Notes under the pieces: model-generated
Database searches by the model: none
Told to the model about the DNA's origin: nothing
Seen by the model: the letters and a program-made list of their open reading frames with translations, nothing else
In this document: positions 26,617 to 34,909 of the stretch, one piece after another
Position numbering within the stretch: the stretch's first letter is position 1
Layout of the letters: the number at the start of each line of letters is the position of its first letter
Translations under genes and position numbers: made by a program
Assembly: GCA_003150615.1 (NCBI GenBank)
Contig: QALN01000011.1
Coordinates: forward strand, 85,853 to 149,852
Direction: 5' to 3'
DNA from: Flavobacteriales bacterium
GTDB taxonomy: Bacteria > Bacteroidota > Bacteroidia > Flavobacteriales > UBA1820
DNA: 64,000 nucleotides

Positions 26617-27921
26617 CTACTCAATATTAGAGTTTTTTATAAAATCCTCGACCGCGCTGTGGCTTACCGTCTTATCTGAAAAATAAATTTTTGCAGCTTC
26701 AATTTGCCTTTGTGAGGCTCCCAGCGAGCGCAATATGTTGCCCAGGTGCATTTTCATATGGCCGCGTTGTATGCCGGAAGTGACAAGCGAACGCACGGCT
26801 GCGAAATTCTGAGCCAGTCCTACGCTAGCCGTTATCTCCATAAGACGCCCTGCCGACGGATTGCCAAGCAGTTCCATGGCAAGTGCGGACAAGGGATGCA
26901 GTTTGGTAAGTCCGCCCACAGTGCCCAAAGCCAGCGGCATTTCCATGTGGAACCGGAATATCCCGCCACTGACAGATGCGTGTGAAAGGCTCGAATATTT
27001 TCCGCTGCGTGCGGCATAGGCATGTGCACAGGCCTCTACGGCGCGGAAATCGTTGCCAGTGGCGATGACCACGGCGTCTATACCATTCATTATGCCCTTG
27101 TTGTGCGTTACGGCGCGTTCGACGGACAGTTCGGCTATGCGCACGGCCTTTACGAATTTGTCGCAAAATAGTTTTCCGGGCATATCTCCATCGGACATTT
27201 TCTCCACCGTAGCCGAAACTTCGGCGCGGACGATGCATTCTGGAGTGTAATTGGAAAGGATGCTCATCACTACCTGCATGTCCCCAGCGGGGCCGTTTTC
27301 ATTGAATGATCTCGTGAATTCCACGGAGATACACTCCAACACGCTGTTTATGAAATTGGCTCCCATTGAGTCGCGGGTGTCGGCGCTCAGGTCTATCACA
27401 TAATATCCGTCCATCAGATGCGTCATGTCAAGCAGTTCCAGAGACGTTATTCCGCCTCCGCGCTTTTCCATATTGGCGGTGATAGGCCGGAAGGCATCTT
27501 CCAGGCGGGGTTTTATGCCGTGGAAAAATGCTGACAGTTTTTCCCTGTCCCCGTCGTATATCAGGTGTACCTGTCCTTTTTTCTTCATTGAAATTATTTC
27601 TGCGCGGAAACCGCCTTTTTCGGCCCAGAAAGCCGCCGCCTTGGACGATGCGGCCACTACGGAACTCTCCTCGGTGACCATCGGCACGCAGTATGTGCGT
27701 CCGTTTATCGTGAAGTTAGGAGCCAGTCCGAACGGCATGTAGTAATTGGCGGCAGTGTTTTCGGAAAATCCGTCGTGAAGCGATTGCACTGCCGGATCAG
27801 GATGGGTGTAGGTGTCTATCGTCCTGCGCGCTTTGTCCTGTTGCGCTGCGTATTTCTGAAGTATCAGGGATATTTTTTCTTCTTTGGTGAGTTTTGAAAA
27901 CCCTTTTATTATATCGTCCAT
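26617..27921 (-). CDS. Hydroxymethylglutaryl-CoA reductase, class II type
   Basis: Interconverts HMG-CoA and mevalonate. Its 434 residues match class II (degradative-type) enzymes and lack the membrane domain of class I. Expected catalytic residues are visible: Glu in PMVTEESSVVAA, Lys in THNKGIMNGIDAVVIATGND with the Asp soon after, and a C-terminal His region (GHMKMHLGN). It could make mevalonate for isoprenoids or degrade it. No other mevalonate gene is in the window, and many Bacteroidales use the MEP route instead, so the role here is open. Confidence 0.93.
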   Translation of the reverse strand: MDDIIKGFSKLTKEEKISLILQKYAAQQDKARRTIDTYTHPDPAVQSLHDGFSENTAANYYMPFGLAPNFTINGRTYCVPMVTEESSVVAASSKAAAFWAEKGGFRAEIISMKKKGQVHLIYDGDREKLSAFFHGIKPRLEDAFRPITANMEKRGGGITSLELLDMTHLMDGYYVIDLSADTRDSMGANFINSVLECISVEFTRSFNENGPAGDMQVVMSILSNYTPECIVRAEVSATVEKMSDGDMPGKLFCDKFVKAVRIAELSVERAVTHNKGIMNGIDAVVIATGNDFRAVEACAHAYAARSGKYSSLSHASVSGGIFRFHMEMPLALGTVGGLTKLHPLSALAMELLGNPSAGRLMEITASVGLAQNFAAVRSLVTSGIQRGHMKMHLGNILRSLGASQRQIEAAKIYFSDKTVSHSAVEDFIKNSNIE

Positions 27922-28088
27922 GTTGTCTTACGTATTTACCGATGCCGATTATACGGCAAAGATATGTTTTTGCATGTAAATAACCCCATAATGCCTTATC
28001 AAACATCGGTTTAATGGGCGGCTGGCCGACGGTTAAAAAAATAATGTTAATGTCCGTGTGTTCTTCTTCTGTATAAGGCAGAAAATCA

Positions 28089-28096
28089 TATATTTG
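28089..28096 (+). promoter_or_regulatory. -7 box (TATATTTG) of the HU gene
   Basis: Exact match 48 bases before the HU ATG. Confidence 0.5.
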
Positions 28097-28144
28097 CACC
28101 ACTGAAAGTTCATAGTTAAATAATAATAAAAATATAACCTTAAA

Positions 28145-28435
28145 ATGACAAAAGCAGATATCGTAGCGCGAATCTCGGAAGCAAAAGGAGTTGAAAAGGC
28201 CGAAGTACAGGCAACTGTCGAGGCTTTTATGGAAGAAGTAAAAAAAGCGTTGGAAAGCGGCAATAATGTCTATCTGCGCGGTTTCGGCAGTTTTATCATA
28301 AAGAGGAGGGCTGAAAAAACAGGACGTAACATATCGAAGAACACTACCATAAAGATTCCGGCACACAACATTCCGGCGTTCAAACCGTCCAAGGTGTTCG
28401 TAGATGTCGTTAAGGAATCTGTAGCAGCCAAATAA
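28145..28435 (+). CDS. HU-family DNA-binding protein
   Basis: Nucleoid protein of 96 residues that bends DNA as a dimer. The helical N-terminal half (MTKADIVARISEAKGVEKAE) is followed by the beta-arm region VYLRGFGSFIIKRRAEKTGR and the arm end NTTIKIPAHNIPAFKPSKVF, the standard HU/IHF signature including the proline at the arm tip. Followed by a gene for a tiny basic protein. Confidence 0.96.
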   Translation: MTKADIVARISEAKGVEKAEVQATVEAFMEEVKKALESGNNVYLRGFGSFIIKRRAEKTGRNISKNTTIKIPAHNIPAFKPSKVFVDVVKESVAAK

Positions 28436-28526
28436 GTAGCAAGCAAACGATACCTGCCGGGCGTGGTATCCGCGTCCGGACGGGCTCGGAAAAAATAATT
28501 TATTAACCATAAATACCGATTTAACG

Positions 28527-28616
28527 ATGCCAAGCGGAAAAAAACGTAAAAGACATAAAGTGGCCACTCACAAACGCAAAAAACGCAGAAGACTCAACCG
28601 CCACAAAAAGAAATAA
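28527..28616 (+). CDS. AURKAIP1/COX24-like small ribosomal protein (29 residues)
   Basis: Encodes only 29 residues, starting MPSGKKRKRHKVATHKRKKR and ending RLNRHKKK; 19 are Lys, Arg or His. It matches the Bacteroidetes protein annotated as AURKAIP1/COX24 domain, related to mitochondrial mS38 and mycobacterial bS22, which sit on the small ribosomal subunit. Both the conserved KRKKR core and the RHKKK tail are present. It lies 91 bases after HU and ends at a terminator. Family assignment is from recalled sequence pattern; ribosomal location is inferred from the relatives. Confidence 0.85.
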   Translation: MPSGKKRKRHKVATHKRKKRRRLNRHKKK

Positions 28617-28674
28617 GCGTATCTTCTGTCGGAGATATCATCAGGTGCGTCGAGCATCATCAGAGAATAGAAAC

Positions 28675-28702
28675 AGCACCCTTATTATTAAGGGTGCTTT
28701 TC
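28675..28702 (+). terminator. Terminator after the small basic protein gene
   Basis: A 10-base stem AGCACCCTTA/TAAGGGTGCT around TTAT with a short T tail, 58 bases after the stop. Confidence 0.8.
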
Positions 28703-28814
28703 CACTTTTTTATATAATATACGCTCATGTCCGCTTAAGGGCATGTAAAACGTACGAACTTACCGGATGCCCCGCATATTGGGGATACTCCGGGATAATA
28801 ACAGAAAAACCATT

Positions 28815-30362
28815 GTGAGCACTGAACTAATCATTAATTCGAAAGCGTCGGAGGTGGCTATAGCCCTTCTGGAGGACGGGAGACTGGTCGAGTACCAAAC
28901 GCAGGACGCCAGGAATGATTTCGCCGTAGGCGATATCTACATCGGAAAGGTCCGCAAGGTTATACCGGGACTCAATTCCGCTTTCGTGGACATAGGACAC
29001 GAAAAAGACGCTTTTCTGCATTATAACGACCTGGGACCTCAGGTCAGGTCTTTGCTCAAATATATTAGGAACATACAGTCCGGGAATCAGAAAAACGCCA
29101 TGTTAGACGGCTTCAAAATGGAGCCTAACATAGAGAAAGACGGCAAGATAGGAAATATCATAACGCAGGGAACGCCGGTACTGGTACAGATAACAAAAGA
29201 AGCGATCTCGACTAAAGGGCCGCGTCTGACATCGGAAGTGTCGATACCGGGACGCATGCTCGTTTTGGTCCCGTTCAATGACAAAGTAGCTATATCCCAG
29301 AAAATAAAACGCAGGGACGAACGCGACCGCCTGCGCATGGTGCTGGACGGGATACGTCCTAAAGGGTTCGGATTGATAGCGCGCACCAATTCCATGAACG
29401 CAAAGGCCGAAGACCTAAAGGCCGACATGGACAGCTTGGTCAAAAAATGGGAACTGATGTATTCCCATATCAAAGGAGAGAAAGCCAAAGCCCGTGTGCT
29501 GAGCGAAGAGGACAGGATTTCAGGAATACTCCGCGACCTTTTCAACGATTCTTTCACGTCGATCGTGGTGGACGATGAAACGCTTTTTCTGGAAATAGTC
29601 TCCGCTATAAGTTCATTCGCTCCCGGTCGTGATAAAATCGTAAAACTGCACAATGACAAGGTGCCTATTTTTGAAAAATACGGTGTGGACCGCCAGGTCA
29701 AGACGTCATTCGGACGTTCGGTACCTATGACAAAAGGGGCGTATCTTGTGATAGAGCATACCGAAGCCTTGCACGTAATAGACGTAAACAGCGGTAATCG
29801 ATTGAACGCCAAGGAAGACCAGGAAAACAATTCTTTGGAGGTCAACCTCATAGCCGCTAAAGAGATAGCGCGCCAGTTGCGTTTGCGCGATATGGGCGGG
29901 ATAATCGTGGTCGATTTTATCGACATGATCAAAAGCGAGCACCGCAAGGCTCTATATGAAAAACTGTGCGAATTCATGAAAGCCGACCGCGCACGGCATA
30001 AGATATTGCCGCCAAGTAAATTCGGACTCGTGCAGATAACGCGCCAGAGGGTGCGGCCGGCCACCGACATAGAGACTTCGGAACCGGATCCCGAAGGCTC
30101 CGGCGATACCATACACGCGCCGATAAACATACTGAACGAACTGGGCGAAGCAATCGAGCAGATAGTAAAGGCTGGAGGGTACAGAGGTATTACGCTGCAC
30201 GCCCATCCTTTCGTGGCTGCATATCTTACCAAAGGTTGGTATTCCCAAAGGATGGCCTGGTTCTTCAAATACGGACGTTGGGTGAAAATAGTACCCCGCG
30301 ATGCGTTCAAGTACCTGCAATACCGTTTTTATGATTCGGATGGTAAGATGATAAAATTTTGA
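28815..30362 (+). CDS. rng: Ribonuclease E/G family endoribonuclease (RNase G type)
   Basis: Single-strand-specific endonuclease in rRNA maturation and mRNA decay. I place the start at GTG 28815 (MSTELIINSKASEVAIALLE) because it aligns with the N-terminus of RNase G; an in-frame ATG at 28767 would add 16 unconserved residues. The 515 residues include the S1 domain (YIGKVRKVIPGLNSAFVDIG) and the DNase I-like catalytic part with Asp residues in LHVIDVNSG and IIVVDFIDM. There is no RNase E C-terminal scaffold. A Cys-rich Zn-link is not obvious. Confidence 0.92.
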   Translation: MSTELIINSKASEVAIALLEDGRLVEYQTQDARNDFAVGDIYIGKVRKVIPGLNSAFVDIGHEKDAFLHYNDLGPQVRSLLKYIRNIQSGNQKNAMLDGFKMEPNIEKDGKIGNIITQGTPVLVQITKEAISTKGPRLTSEVSIPGRMLVLVPFNDKVAISQKIKRRDERDRLRMVLDGIRPKGFGLIARTNSMNAKAEDLKADMDSLVKKWELMYSHIKGEKAKARVLSEEDRISGILRDLFNDSFTSIVVDDETLFLEIVSAISSFAPGRDKIVKLHNDKVPIFEKYGVDRQVKTSFGRSVPMTKGAYLVIEHTEALHVIDVNSGNRLNAKEDQENNSLEVNLIAAKEIARQLRLRDMGGIIVVDFIDMIKSEHRKALYEKLCEFMKADRARHKILPPSKFGLVQITRQRVRPATDIETSEPDPEGSGDTIHAPINILNELGEAIEQIVKAGGYRGITLHAHPFVAAYLTKGWYSQRMAWFFKYGRWVKIVPRDAFKYLQYRFYDSDGKMIKF

Positions 30363-30390
30363 TTCCTAATTATTTGAGTTGAAATACACT

Positions 30391-30420
30391 GGCCGGAGGT
30401 TATAAGCCTCCGGCCTTTTT
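30391..30420 (+). terminator. Terminator after rng
   Basis: A perfect 9-base stem GGCCGGAGG/CCTCCGGCC followed by a T run. Confidence 0.88.
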
Positions 30421-30492
30421 ATTTTTTATTCACATAGTTTCGTATATTTGCTTACGGATAAAAATTTATAGTAAATCAAAAAAACAAAAATT

Positions 30493-30942
30493 ATGAAAAA
30501 GACTTTATTGGCAATGTTTTTCGTTTTCATAGCTTCGGCAGCTGTGAATGCGCAGTCTTTCGAGGGTAAGGGAAAGAGCGACCTGAGCGTGGGCCTTACG
30601 TCCGGTTTCAATTCCTATAATATCCTCGGTGTGCAGGGAAACTATAACATCGGCGTACATGAATTCATTTCCGTAGGCGGTCAGGTGAATATGCTTTTCG
30701 ATGACGATTTCCAGATGTACATAGGCCCGCGTGCCAATTTTCATTTGTTGAATGCGATAACTCCGTCCACGACTTCTCCGTTCGACGTTTATATCTCGGC
30801 CACTATGGGTATACAGTTCGGCGACAAGACCAAGTTCAACGCCGGAGGTTACTTAGGTGCGAAGTACGATATTTCCAACCGTTTCGGTGTTAAACTGGAG
30901 ATAGGTTCCAACGTTATGGCCGGCGTGGTATTCAAACTGTAA
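30493..30942 (+). CDS. Small outer-membrane beta-barrel (porin-like)
   Basis: 149 residues: signal peptide (MKKTLLAMFFVFIASAAVNA, cleavage before QSF), then a compact barrel of about eight strands with alternating pattern (LSVGLTSGFNSYNILGVQGN; VYISATMGIQFGDKTKFNAG) ending VMAGVVFKL. Similar in size and style to the barrel at 14268-14807 but not obviously a recent duplicate. Bracketed by its own terminator; no ligand can be assigned. Confidence 0.75.
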   Translation: MKKTLLAMFFVFIASAAVNAQSFEGKGKSDLSVGLTSGFNSYNILGVQGNYNIGVHEFISVGGQVNMLFDDDFQMYIGPRANFHLLNAITPSTTSPFDVYISATMGIQFGDKTKFNAGGYLGAKYDISNRFGVKLEIGSNVMAGVVFKL

Positions 30943-30962
30943 ATATTGCAAGCCGCCATTAT

Positions 30963-30994
30963 AAAAAAACGCCCCGCATGCGGGGCGTTTTTTT
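30963..30994. terminator. Bidirectional terminator, perfect 32-bp palindrome
   Basis: Seven A, ACGCCCCGCA and its exact complement, seven T, with no unpaired loop base; lies between converging genes. Confidence 0.9.
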
Positions 30995-31009
30995 GATAGT
31001 TGTGTGAAA

Positions 31010-31981
31010 CTATTCTATTTCTATCTCGGAGAGCATCTTTTCCACTGCGCTCAGATCCGGTGTTATAATCACTTCCGTGCGGCGGTTGCGGGCGCGGTTA
31101 TCCGTGTTCGTGTTGGGGAAAAGGGGTTCGTATTCGCTTCGCCCTGCGGCTGTTATGTTTTTCGGGTCGATGTCCTTGTTTTGAGTTATGAGCCGCACGA
31201 TGGATGTGGCGCGCATGACGCTCAGGTCCCAGTTGTCTTTTATCGTTCCCGAAGCCTTGTACGGGACATTATCCGTATGTCCTTCTATCATTACTTTAAT
31301 ATCGGGCTGCGATACCAGGACTTTCGTTATCTCCGTTATGGCTCTTCGCCCTTCGTTGTTCACTTGCCAGCTTCCGGAAGGGAAAAGGAGCCTGTTTTCC
31401 AGAGAAACGTATATCTTGCCGTTGCGCTGTGTTATAGTAAGTCCCTTGCCTTCAAAACCGACCAGAGCTTTCATAAGCTCGTTTTTCAGCGAAGACAGTT
31501 TGTCCTGTATGCCGGATATCATGCCTTCTAGCTGAGCCACGCGTTGTTCGCGGGACTTCAGGTCGGCTTCTTTCCGGGAAAGTTCGGCTTCGAGAGCAGC
31601 GATGTTGTCTTCTTTGGCTTTGAGCTGCGCCAGATATTCTCGCGATTGCTTTGACGATGCGTCCAGTAGGTTTTCCTTGTTTTTCAGCATATCCGAATAC
31701 GATTGCTGCGCCTGGGCATAACGTCGCTTGAGGTCGTCAAGTGCGGCTTTGTCGGCAGCGTATTGTTTTTTCAGCGCGTCGAGGTCGCTGGCCAGGGCTT
31801 CGTTGAGGCTTTTGTAACGGTTGGCTTCGGATAGGTTTTTCTGGTTCTCGGCAGCCAGGGCTTCGTTTTCGGCTACGGCGTCGGCATGGCGTGATTCGAG
31901 TTCGCGGTACAGTTTCTTCGACACGCATCCGCTGAGTAAGAGCGCCAAAGAAGCTATTATCAGTAATTTGCCTGTATTCAT
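31010..31981 (-). CDS. OmpA-family lipoprotein with coiled coil
   Basis: The start at 31981 gives 323 residues with a lipoprotein signal (LLIIASLALLLSGCVSKKLY, Cys about residue 19). A long coiled coil follows (about 25-185; heptad-rich AELSRKEADLKSREQRVAQL). Then comes a C-terminal OmpA-like peptidoglycan-binding domain with VMIEGHTDNVPY, a conserved NWDLSVMRATSIV helix and NRRTEVIITP. It probably tethers the outer membrane to peptidoglycan. It diverges from glyQS. Confidence 0.9.
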   Translation of the reverse strand: MNTGKLLIIASLALLLSGCVSKKLYRELESRHADAVAENEALAAENQKNLSEANRYKSLNEALASDLDALKKQYAADKAALDDLKRRYAQAQQSYSDMLKNKENLLDASSKQSREYLAQLKAKEDNIAALEAELSRKEADLKSREQRVAQLEGMISGIQDKLSSLKNELMKALVGFEGKGLTITQRNGKIYVSLENRLLFPSGSWQVNNEGRRAITEITKVLVSQPDIKVMIEGHTDNVPYKASGTIKDNWDLSVMRATSIVRLITQNKDIDPKNITAAGRSEYEPLFPNTNTDNRARNRRTEVIITPDLSAVEKMLSEIEIE

Positions 31982-32067
31982 AAGGTATTTGTAACTATTG
32001 TGTTCGTTACAGGCGAAAGTACAAGTATTTTTCGTGAAAATTAGTATAAATAATGGGGTTAAAAGGT

Positions 32068-32075
32068 TAAATTTG
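32068..32075 (+). promoter_or_regulatory. -7 box (TAAATTTG) of the glycyl-tRNA synthetase gene
   Basis: Exact match 36 bases before the ATG at 32112. Confidence 0.5.
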
Positions 32076-32111
32076 CAGTCGTTGAAAATTATAAAGACAT
32101 TAAGAGATATC

Positions 32112-33659
32112 ATGGCAAAGAATGACGATTTGTTCAAGAAAGTAGTGGCTCACGCCAAAGAATACGGATTTATTTTCCCTTCGAGCGAGATATACGACGG
32201 CCTTAGCGCGGTGTACGATTACGGCCCCTACGGTAGCCAGATGAAAAACAACATAAAGGAATACTGGTGGAAGGCCATGGTTCAGATGAACGAAAACATC
32301 GTAGGGCTGGATGCCGCCATATTCATGCACCCTACCACGTGGAAGGCTTCGGGACATGTGGATGCGTTCAACGATCCTCTGATAGACAACAAAGACACAA
32401 AGCGCCGTTACCGCGCCGATGTGCTGGTCGAGGACTATGTGGCCAAGATGGAAGACAAGGTGCAAAAGGAGATAGCTAAGGCTAAAAAGCGTTTCGGCGA
32501 TGCTTTTGACGAAGAAAAATTCGTTTCGACAAATGAGCACATTGTACAAAACCGTGCGCGCCAGAGGGAGATAATACAGCGCATGTCGCAATCTCTCGAC
32601 AAAAACGATCTGGCCGACGTGAAAGCGCTTATCGAAGAGTTGGAAATAGCAGATCCGGATACCGGTTCGCGCAACTGGACGGAAGTACGCCAGTTCAACC
32701 TGATGTTCGGAACGAAACTCGGTTCGGTGGCAGAAGGTACGACAGACCTGTATCTGCGTCCGGAGACGGCCCAGGGTATTTTCGTGAATTTCCTTAACGT
32801 ACAAAAGTCCGCACGCCAGAAAATCCCGTTCGGTATAGCGCAGCAGGGAAAAGCGTTCCGTAACGAAATAGTGGCACGCCAGTTCATATTCCGCATGAGA
32901 GAGTTCGAGCAAATGGAGATGCAGTTCTTCGTGCGTCCTCATACCGAAATGGAGTGGTTTAAAAAATGGAAGCAGACGCGCCTCAAGTGGCATCTTAATC
33001 TCGGTCTGGGCGATGAAAACTACCGTTTCCACGATCACGACAAACTGGCCCATTACGCCAATGCCGCTACGGATATAGAATTTAATTTCCCGTTCGGCTT
33101 CAAGGAATTGGAAGGAATACATTCCCGTACGGATTTCGACCTTTCCAATCACGAGAAATATTCCGGAAAGAAGATGCAGTATTTCGACCCGGAAACCAAC
33201 GAAAGTTATACTCCGTACGTAATTGAAACATCGATAGGGTTGGACCGCATGTTCCTTGCCGTGTTCTCCAAATCGCTCGTCGAGGAAGAGCTCCCTGACG
33301 GCTCCACACGCACGGTACTTCGTCTGCCGTATGTACTGGCTCCGGTAAAAGTGGCGGTACTTCCGTTGCTTAAAAAGGACGGTCTGCCTGAGGAGGCGCA
33401 TAAGATAGTGTCGATGCTCAAATACGACTTCAATGTAGTGTACGATGAAAAGGATGCTATTGGACGCCGCTACCGCCGTCAGGATGCTATCGGCACGCCG
33501 ATATGCGTTACCGTTGACCACGATACTCTCACCGACGGCAAAGTAACGATACGCCACCGCGATTCGATGCAGCAGCAGCGCGTTGCAATAGAAGATCTCA
33601 AGGGAATAATATCACGCGAAGTGGATATGCGTTACGCACTTGAAAAGTTGGCAGAATAA
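32112..33659 (+). CDS. Glycine--tRNA ligase (single-chain, eukaryote/archaeal type)
   Basis: Homodimeric class II enzyme charging tRNA-Gly, unlike the alpha2-beta2 GlyQ/GlyS of many bacteria. The ATG at 32112 (MAKNDDLFKKVVAHAKEYGF) gives 515 residues. Motif 1 region is SEIYDGLSAVYDYGPYGSQM; motif 2 is FRNEIVARQFIFRMREFEQM; motif 3 is ETSIGLDRMFLAV. The C-terminal anticodon-binding domain starts at about 400 (APVKVAVLPLLKK). A strong palindromic terminator follows. Confidence 0.96.
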   Translation: MAKNDDLFKKVVAHAKEYGFIFPSSEIYDGLSAVYDYGPYGSQMKNNIKEYWWKAMVQMNENIVGLDAAIFMHPTTWKASGHVDAFNDPLIDNKDTKRRYRADVLVEDYVAKMEDKVQKEIAKAKKRFGDAFDEEKFVSTNEHIVQNRARQREIIQRMSQSLDKNDLADVKALIEELEIADPDTGSRNWTEVRQFNLMFGTKLGSVAEGTTDLYLRPETAQGIFVNFLNVQKSARQKIPFGIAQQGKAFRNEIVARQFIFRMREFEQMEMQFFVRPHTEMEWFKKWKQTRLKWHLNLGLGDENYRFHDHDKLAHYANAATDIEFNFPFGFKELEGIHSRTDFDLSNHEKYSGKKMQYFDPETNESYTPYVIETSIGLDRMFLAVFSKSLVEEELPDGSTRTVLRLPYVLAPVKVAVLPLLKKDGLPEEAHKIVSMLKYDFNVVYDEKDAIGRRYRRQDAIGTPICVTVDHDTLTDGKVTIRHRDSMQQQRVAIEDLKGIISREVDMRYALEKLAE

Positions 33660-33689
33660 CGTCTGTTTATTGATTATGCAAAGTATGCG

Positions 33690-33721
33690 AAAAAACCGCG
33701 CCCTTAAGGGCGCGGTTTTTT
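33690..33721. terminator. Perfect 32-bp palindromic terminator after the GlyRS gene
   Basis: A and T runs flank ACCGCGCCCTTAAGGGCGCGGT; no unpaired bases, usable in both directions between converging genes. Confidence 0.9.
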
Positions 33722-33774
33722 GTTTACGGAAACGGTCGGTTCGGCATGTTTGGCCGGAGGATGGCATAAAGGAT

Positions 33775-34056
33775 TCAGTCGGGGATCTTTTTTATGCCTT
33801 TTTCGTACTCGTAGCGGGTTATTACACCTTTTTCCTTCATTTTAAAAAGGATTTTTTTTTGTCTTAATGTATTGCGTTCTTCGCGTACAGTCATGCCGGG
33901 TGTTTTGCCCGGTTTGCCGAGTTCATCGTAATTTTTGTTGCGTATCAGTGTCGACGTTATGCTGCATGTGACGGATGCCGCATAGGAAATAGGCAGAAGA
34001 ATTTTAAGCCCCGATATAAAAAACATACCGGGGAGGACGTTCTTTTTGTATGTCAT
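33775..34056 (-). CDS. Small protein with hydrophobic N-terminus and SHOCT-like tail
   Basis: 93 residues from ATG 34056 (MTYKKNVLPGMFFISGLKIL); a longer GTG start at 34107 would lie inside the structured RNA and is rejected. Residues about 10-40 are hydrophobic (membrane or signal segment). The last 32 residues (LRQKKILFKMKEKGVITRYE onwards) have the pattern of SHOCT domains, short C-terminal helices often found on small membrane proteins. The ATG is 6 bases after RNA element copy 2, so its translation may be controlled by that structure. Function unknown. Confidence 0.55.
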   Translation of the reverse strand: MTYKKNVLPGMFFISGLKILLPISYAASVTCSITSTLIRNKNYDELGKPGKTPGMTVREERNTLRQKKILFKMKEKGVITRYEYEKGIKKIPD

Positions 34057-34060
34057 ATGA

Positions 34061-34265
34061 AACGCGGGCCCGACTGTTATTCGCCACTGAAGCCTTCGAC
34101 TGCTCACACGACAGAATAAAGTAAAGCCCGCGTAAATAGTACGCGAACGTTTAACTTTATTCCTTTGCCGTGTGCTAAAATTGTCGAAGTTTCAGTGGCA
34201 GGAATATAAGCTTACGCCTTTTATTTATTGTCTTTTTCTATTTTACCTTATGCGATAGGTCATTG
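34061..34265 (-). ncRNA. Structured RNA element, copy 2 (6S-like or cis-regulatory)
   Basis: Same architecture as 26371-26592. Helix B pairs 34183-34199 with 34083-34100 (GCCACTGA with TCAGTGGC, TTCGAC with GTCGAA). Helix C pairs 34154-34174 with 34105-34122 (CACACG and GAATAAAGT with their complements). The tail 34062-34069 (ACGCGGGC on the plus strand) pairs with 34126-34133 (GCCCGCGT). Between copies the outer helix changes from ACATGA/TCATGT to CACTGA/TCAGTG, and the tail helix from CGTGGG/CCCACG to CGCGGG/CCCGCG: compensatory changes. Conserved blocks around GGCGT(A/T)AGCTT and TATTCCTGC precede helix B on the minus strand. A -7 box lies at 34279-34272. Confidence 0.6.
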
Positions 34266-34271
34266 TTAAAA

Positions 34272-34279
34272 CAAATTTA
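34272..34279 (-). promoter_or_regulatory. -7 box (TAAATTTG) of RNA element copy 2
   Basis: Exact consensus on the minus strand about 70 bases ahead of the first stem, the same arrangement as in copy 1. Confidence 0.45.
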
Positions 34280-34364
34280 GTGAAAAATTCTCTGGTTTGT
34301 GCAGATACGTGATTTTTTTGTCTGTTTGGATTAATTTTGCATAATGTAATCAAGTGTACAGGGA

Positions 34365-34838
34365 ATGAAAATATTGCTTATTGCTGTCGGAAAAACGGAC
34401 TCCGTGGAATTGGATTCGCTTATCGGGGAATATGTAAAACGGTTGGCGCGTTACGCAGATTTTTCGATACAGGTGATAACGGATGTGAAAAACTCCAGAA
34501 ATATGCCGGAAGATGTACAGAAGCAACGGGAAGGGGAAGCTATTCTGACCTGTCTGCGTACTGGCGACAGGGTTATACTTCTGGATGAACGGGGAAAGGA
34601 ATACACGTCAGAGGGTTTTGCGGACGGTTTGAAAAAGATTATGAACAGCGGTATCAAACGTCTGGTGTTCGTCATAGGCGGTCCGTACGGTTTTTCTTCG
34701 GATGTGTATGCCAGGGCGGACGATCGTATGTGTCTGTCGCGTATGACTTTTTCACACCAGATGGTGCGTCTGTTTTTCGTGGAGCAGTTATATAGAGGCC
34801 ATGCCATACTTGCCGGATTGCCTTACCACCATGGATAG
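34365..34838 (+). CDS. rlmH: 23S rRNA (pseudouridine-1915-N3)-methyltransferase
   Basis: SPOUT-class methyltransferase modifying helix 69 of 23S rRNA. Its 157 residues match the family. Characteristic pieces are MKILLIAVGKTDSVELDSLI, LLDERGKEYTSEGFA, FVIGGPYGFS (the SAM-binding knot loop), LSRMTFSHQMVRLFFVEQLY and the invariant C-terminal PYHHG. Confidence 0.97.
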   Translation: MKILLIAVGKTDSVELDSLIGEYVKRLARYADFSIQVITDVKNSRNMPEDVQKQREGEAILTCLRTGDRVILLDERGKEYTSEGFADGLKKIMNSGIKRLVFVIGGPYGFSSDVYARADDRMCLSRMTFSHQMVRLFFVEQLYRGHAILAGLPYHHG

Positions 34839-34852
34839 GCATGGTCTTCATA

Positions 34853-34893
34853 GAAAGACAGGCGGCGGTCCTTTGGACCGCCGCCTGTCTTTC
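34853..34893. terminator. Terminator with 19-bp perfect stem
   Basis: Perfect 19-base arms around TTT with T-rich tails, between converging rlmH and the minus-strand sigma-factor operon. Confidence 0.88.
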
Positions 34894-34909
34894 ATTTTAA
34901 TATGTCTGG

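Noticed and set aside
34057..34107. GTG-extended N-terminus for the SHOCT-like small protein
   Set aside because: The extra 17 codons lie in the conserved RNA helix, whose base changes follow pairing rather than coding.
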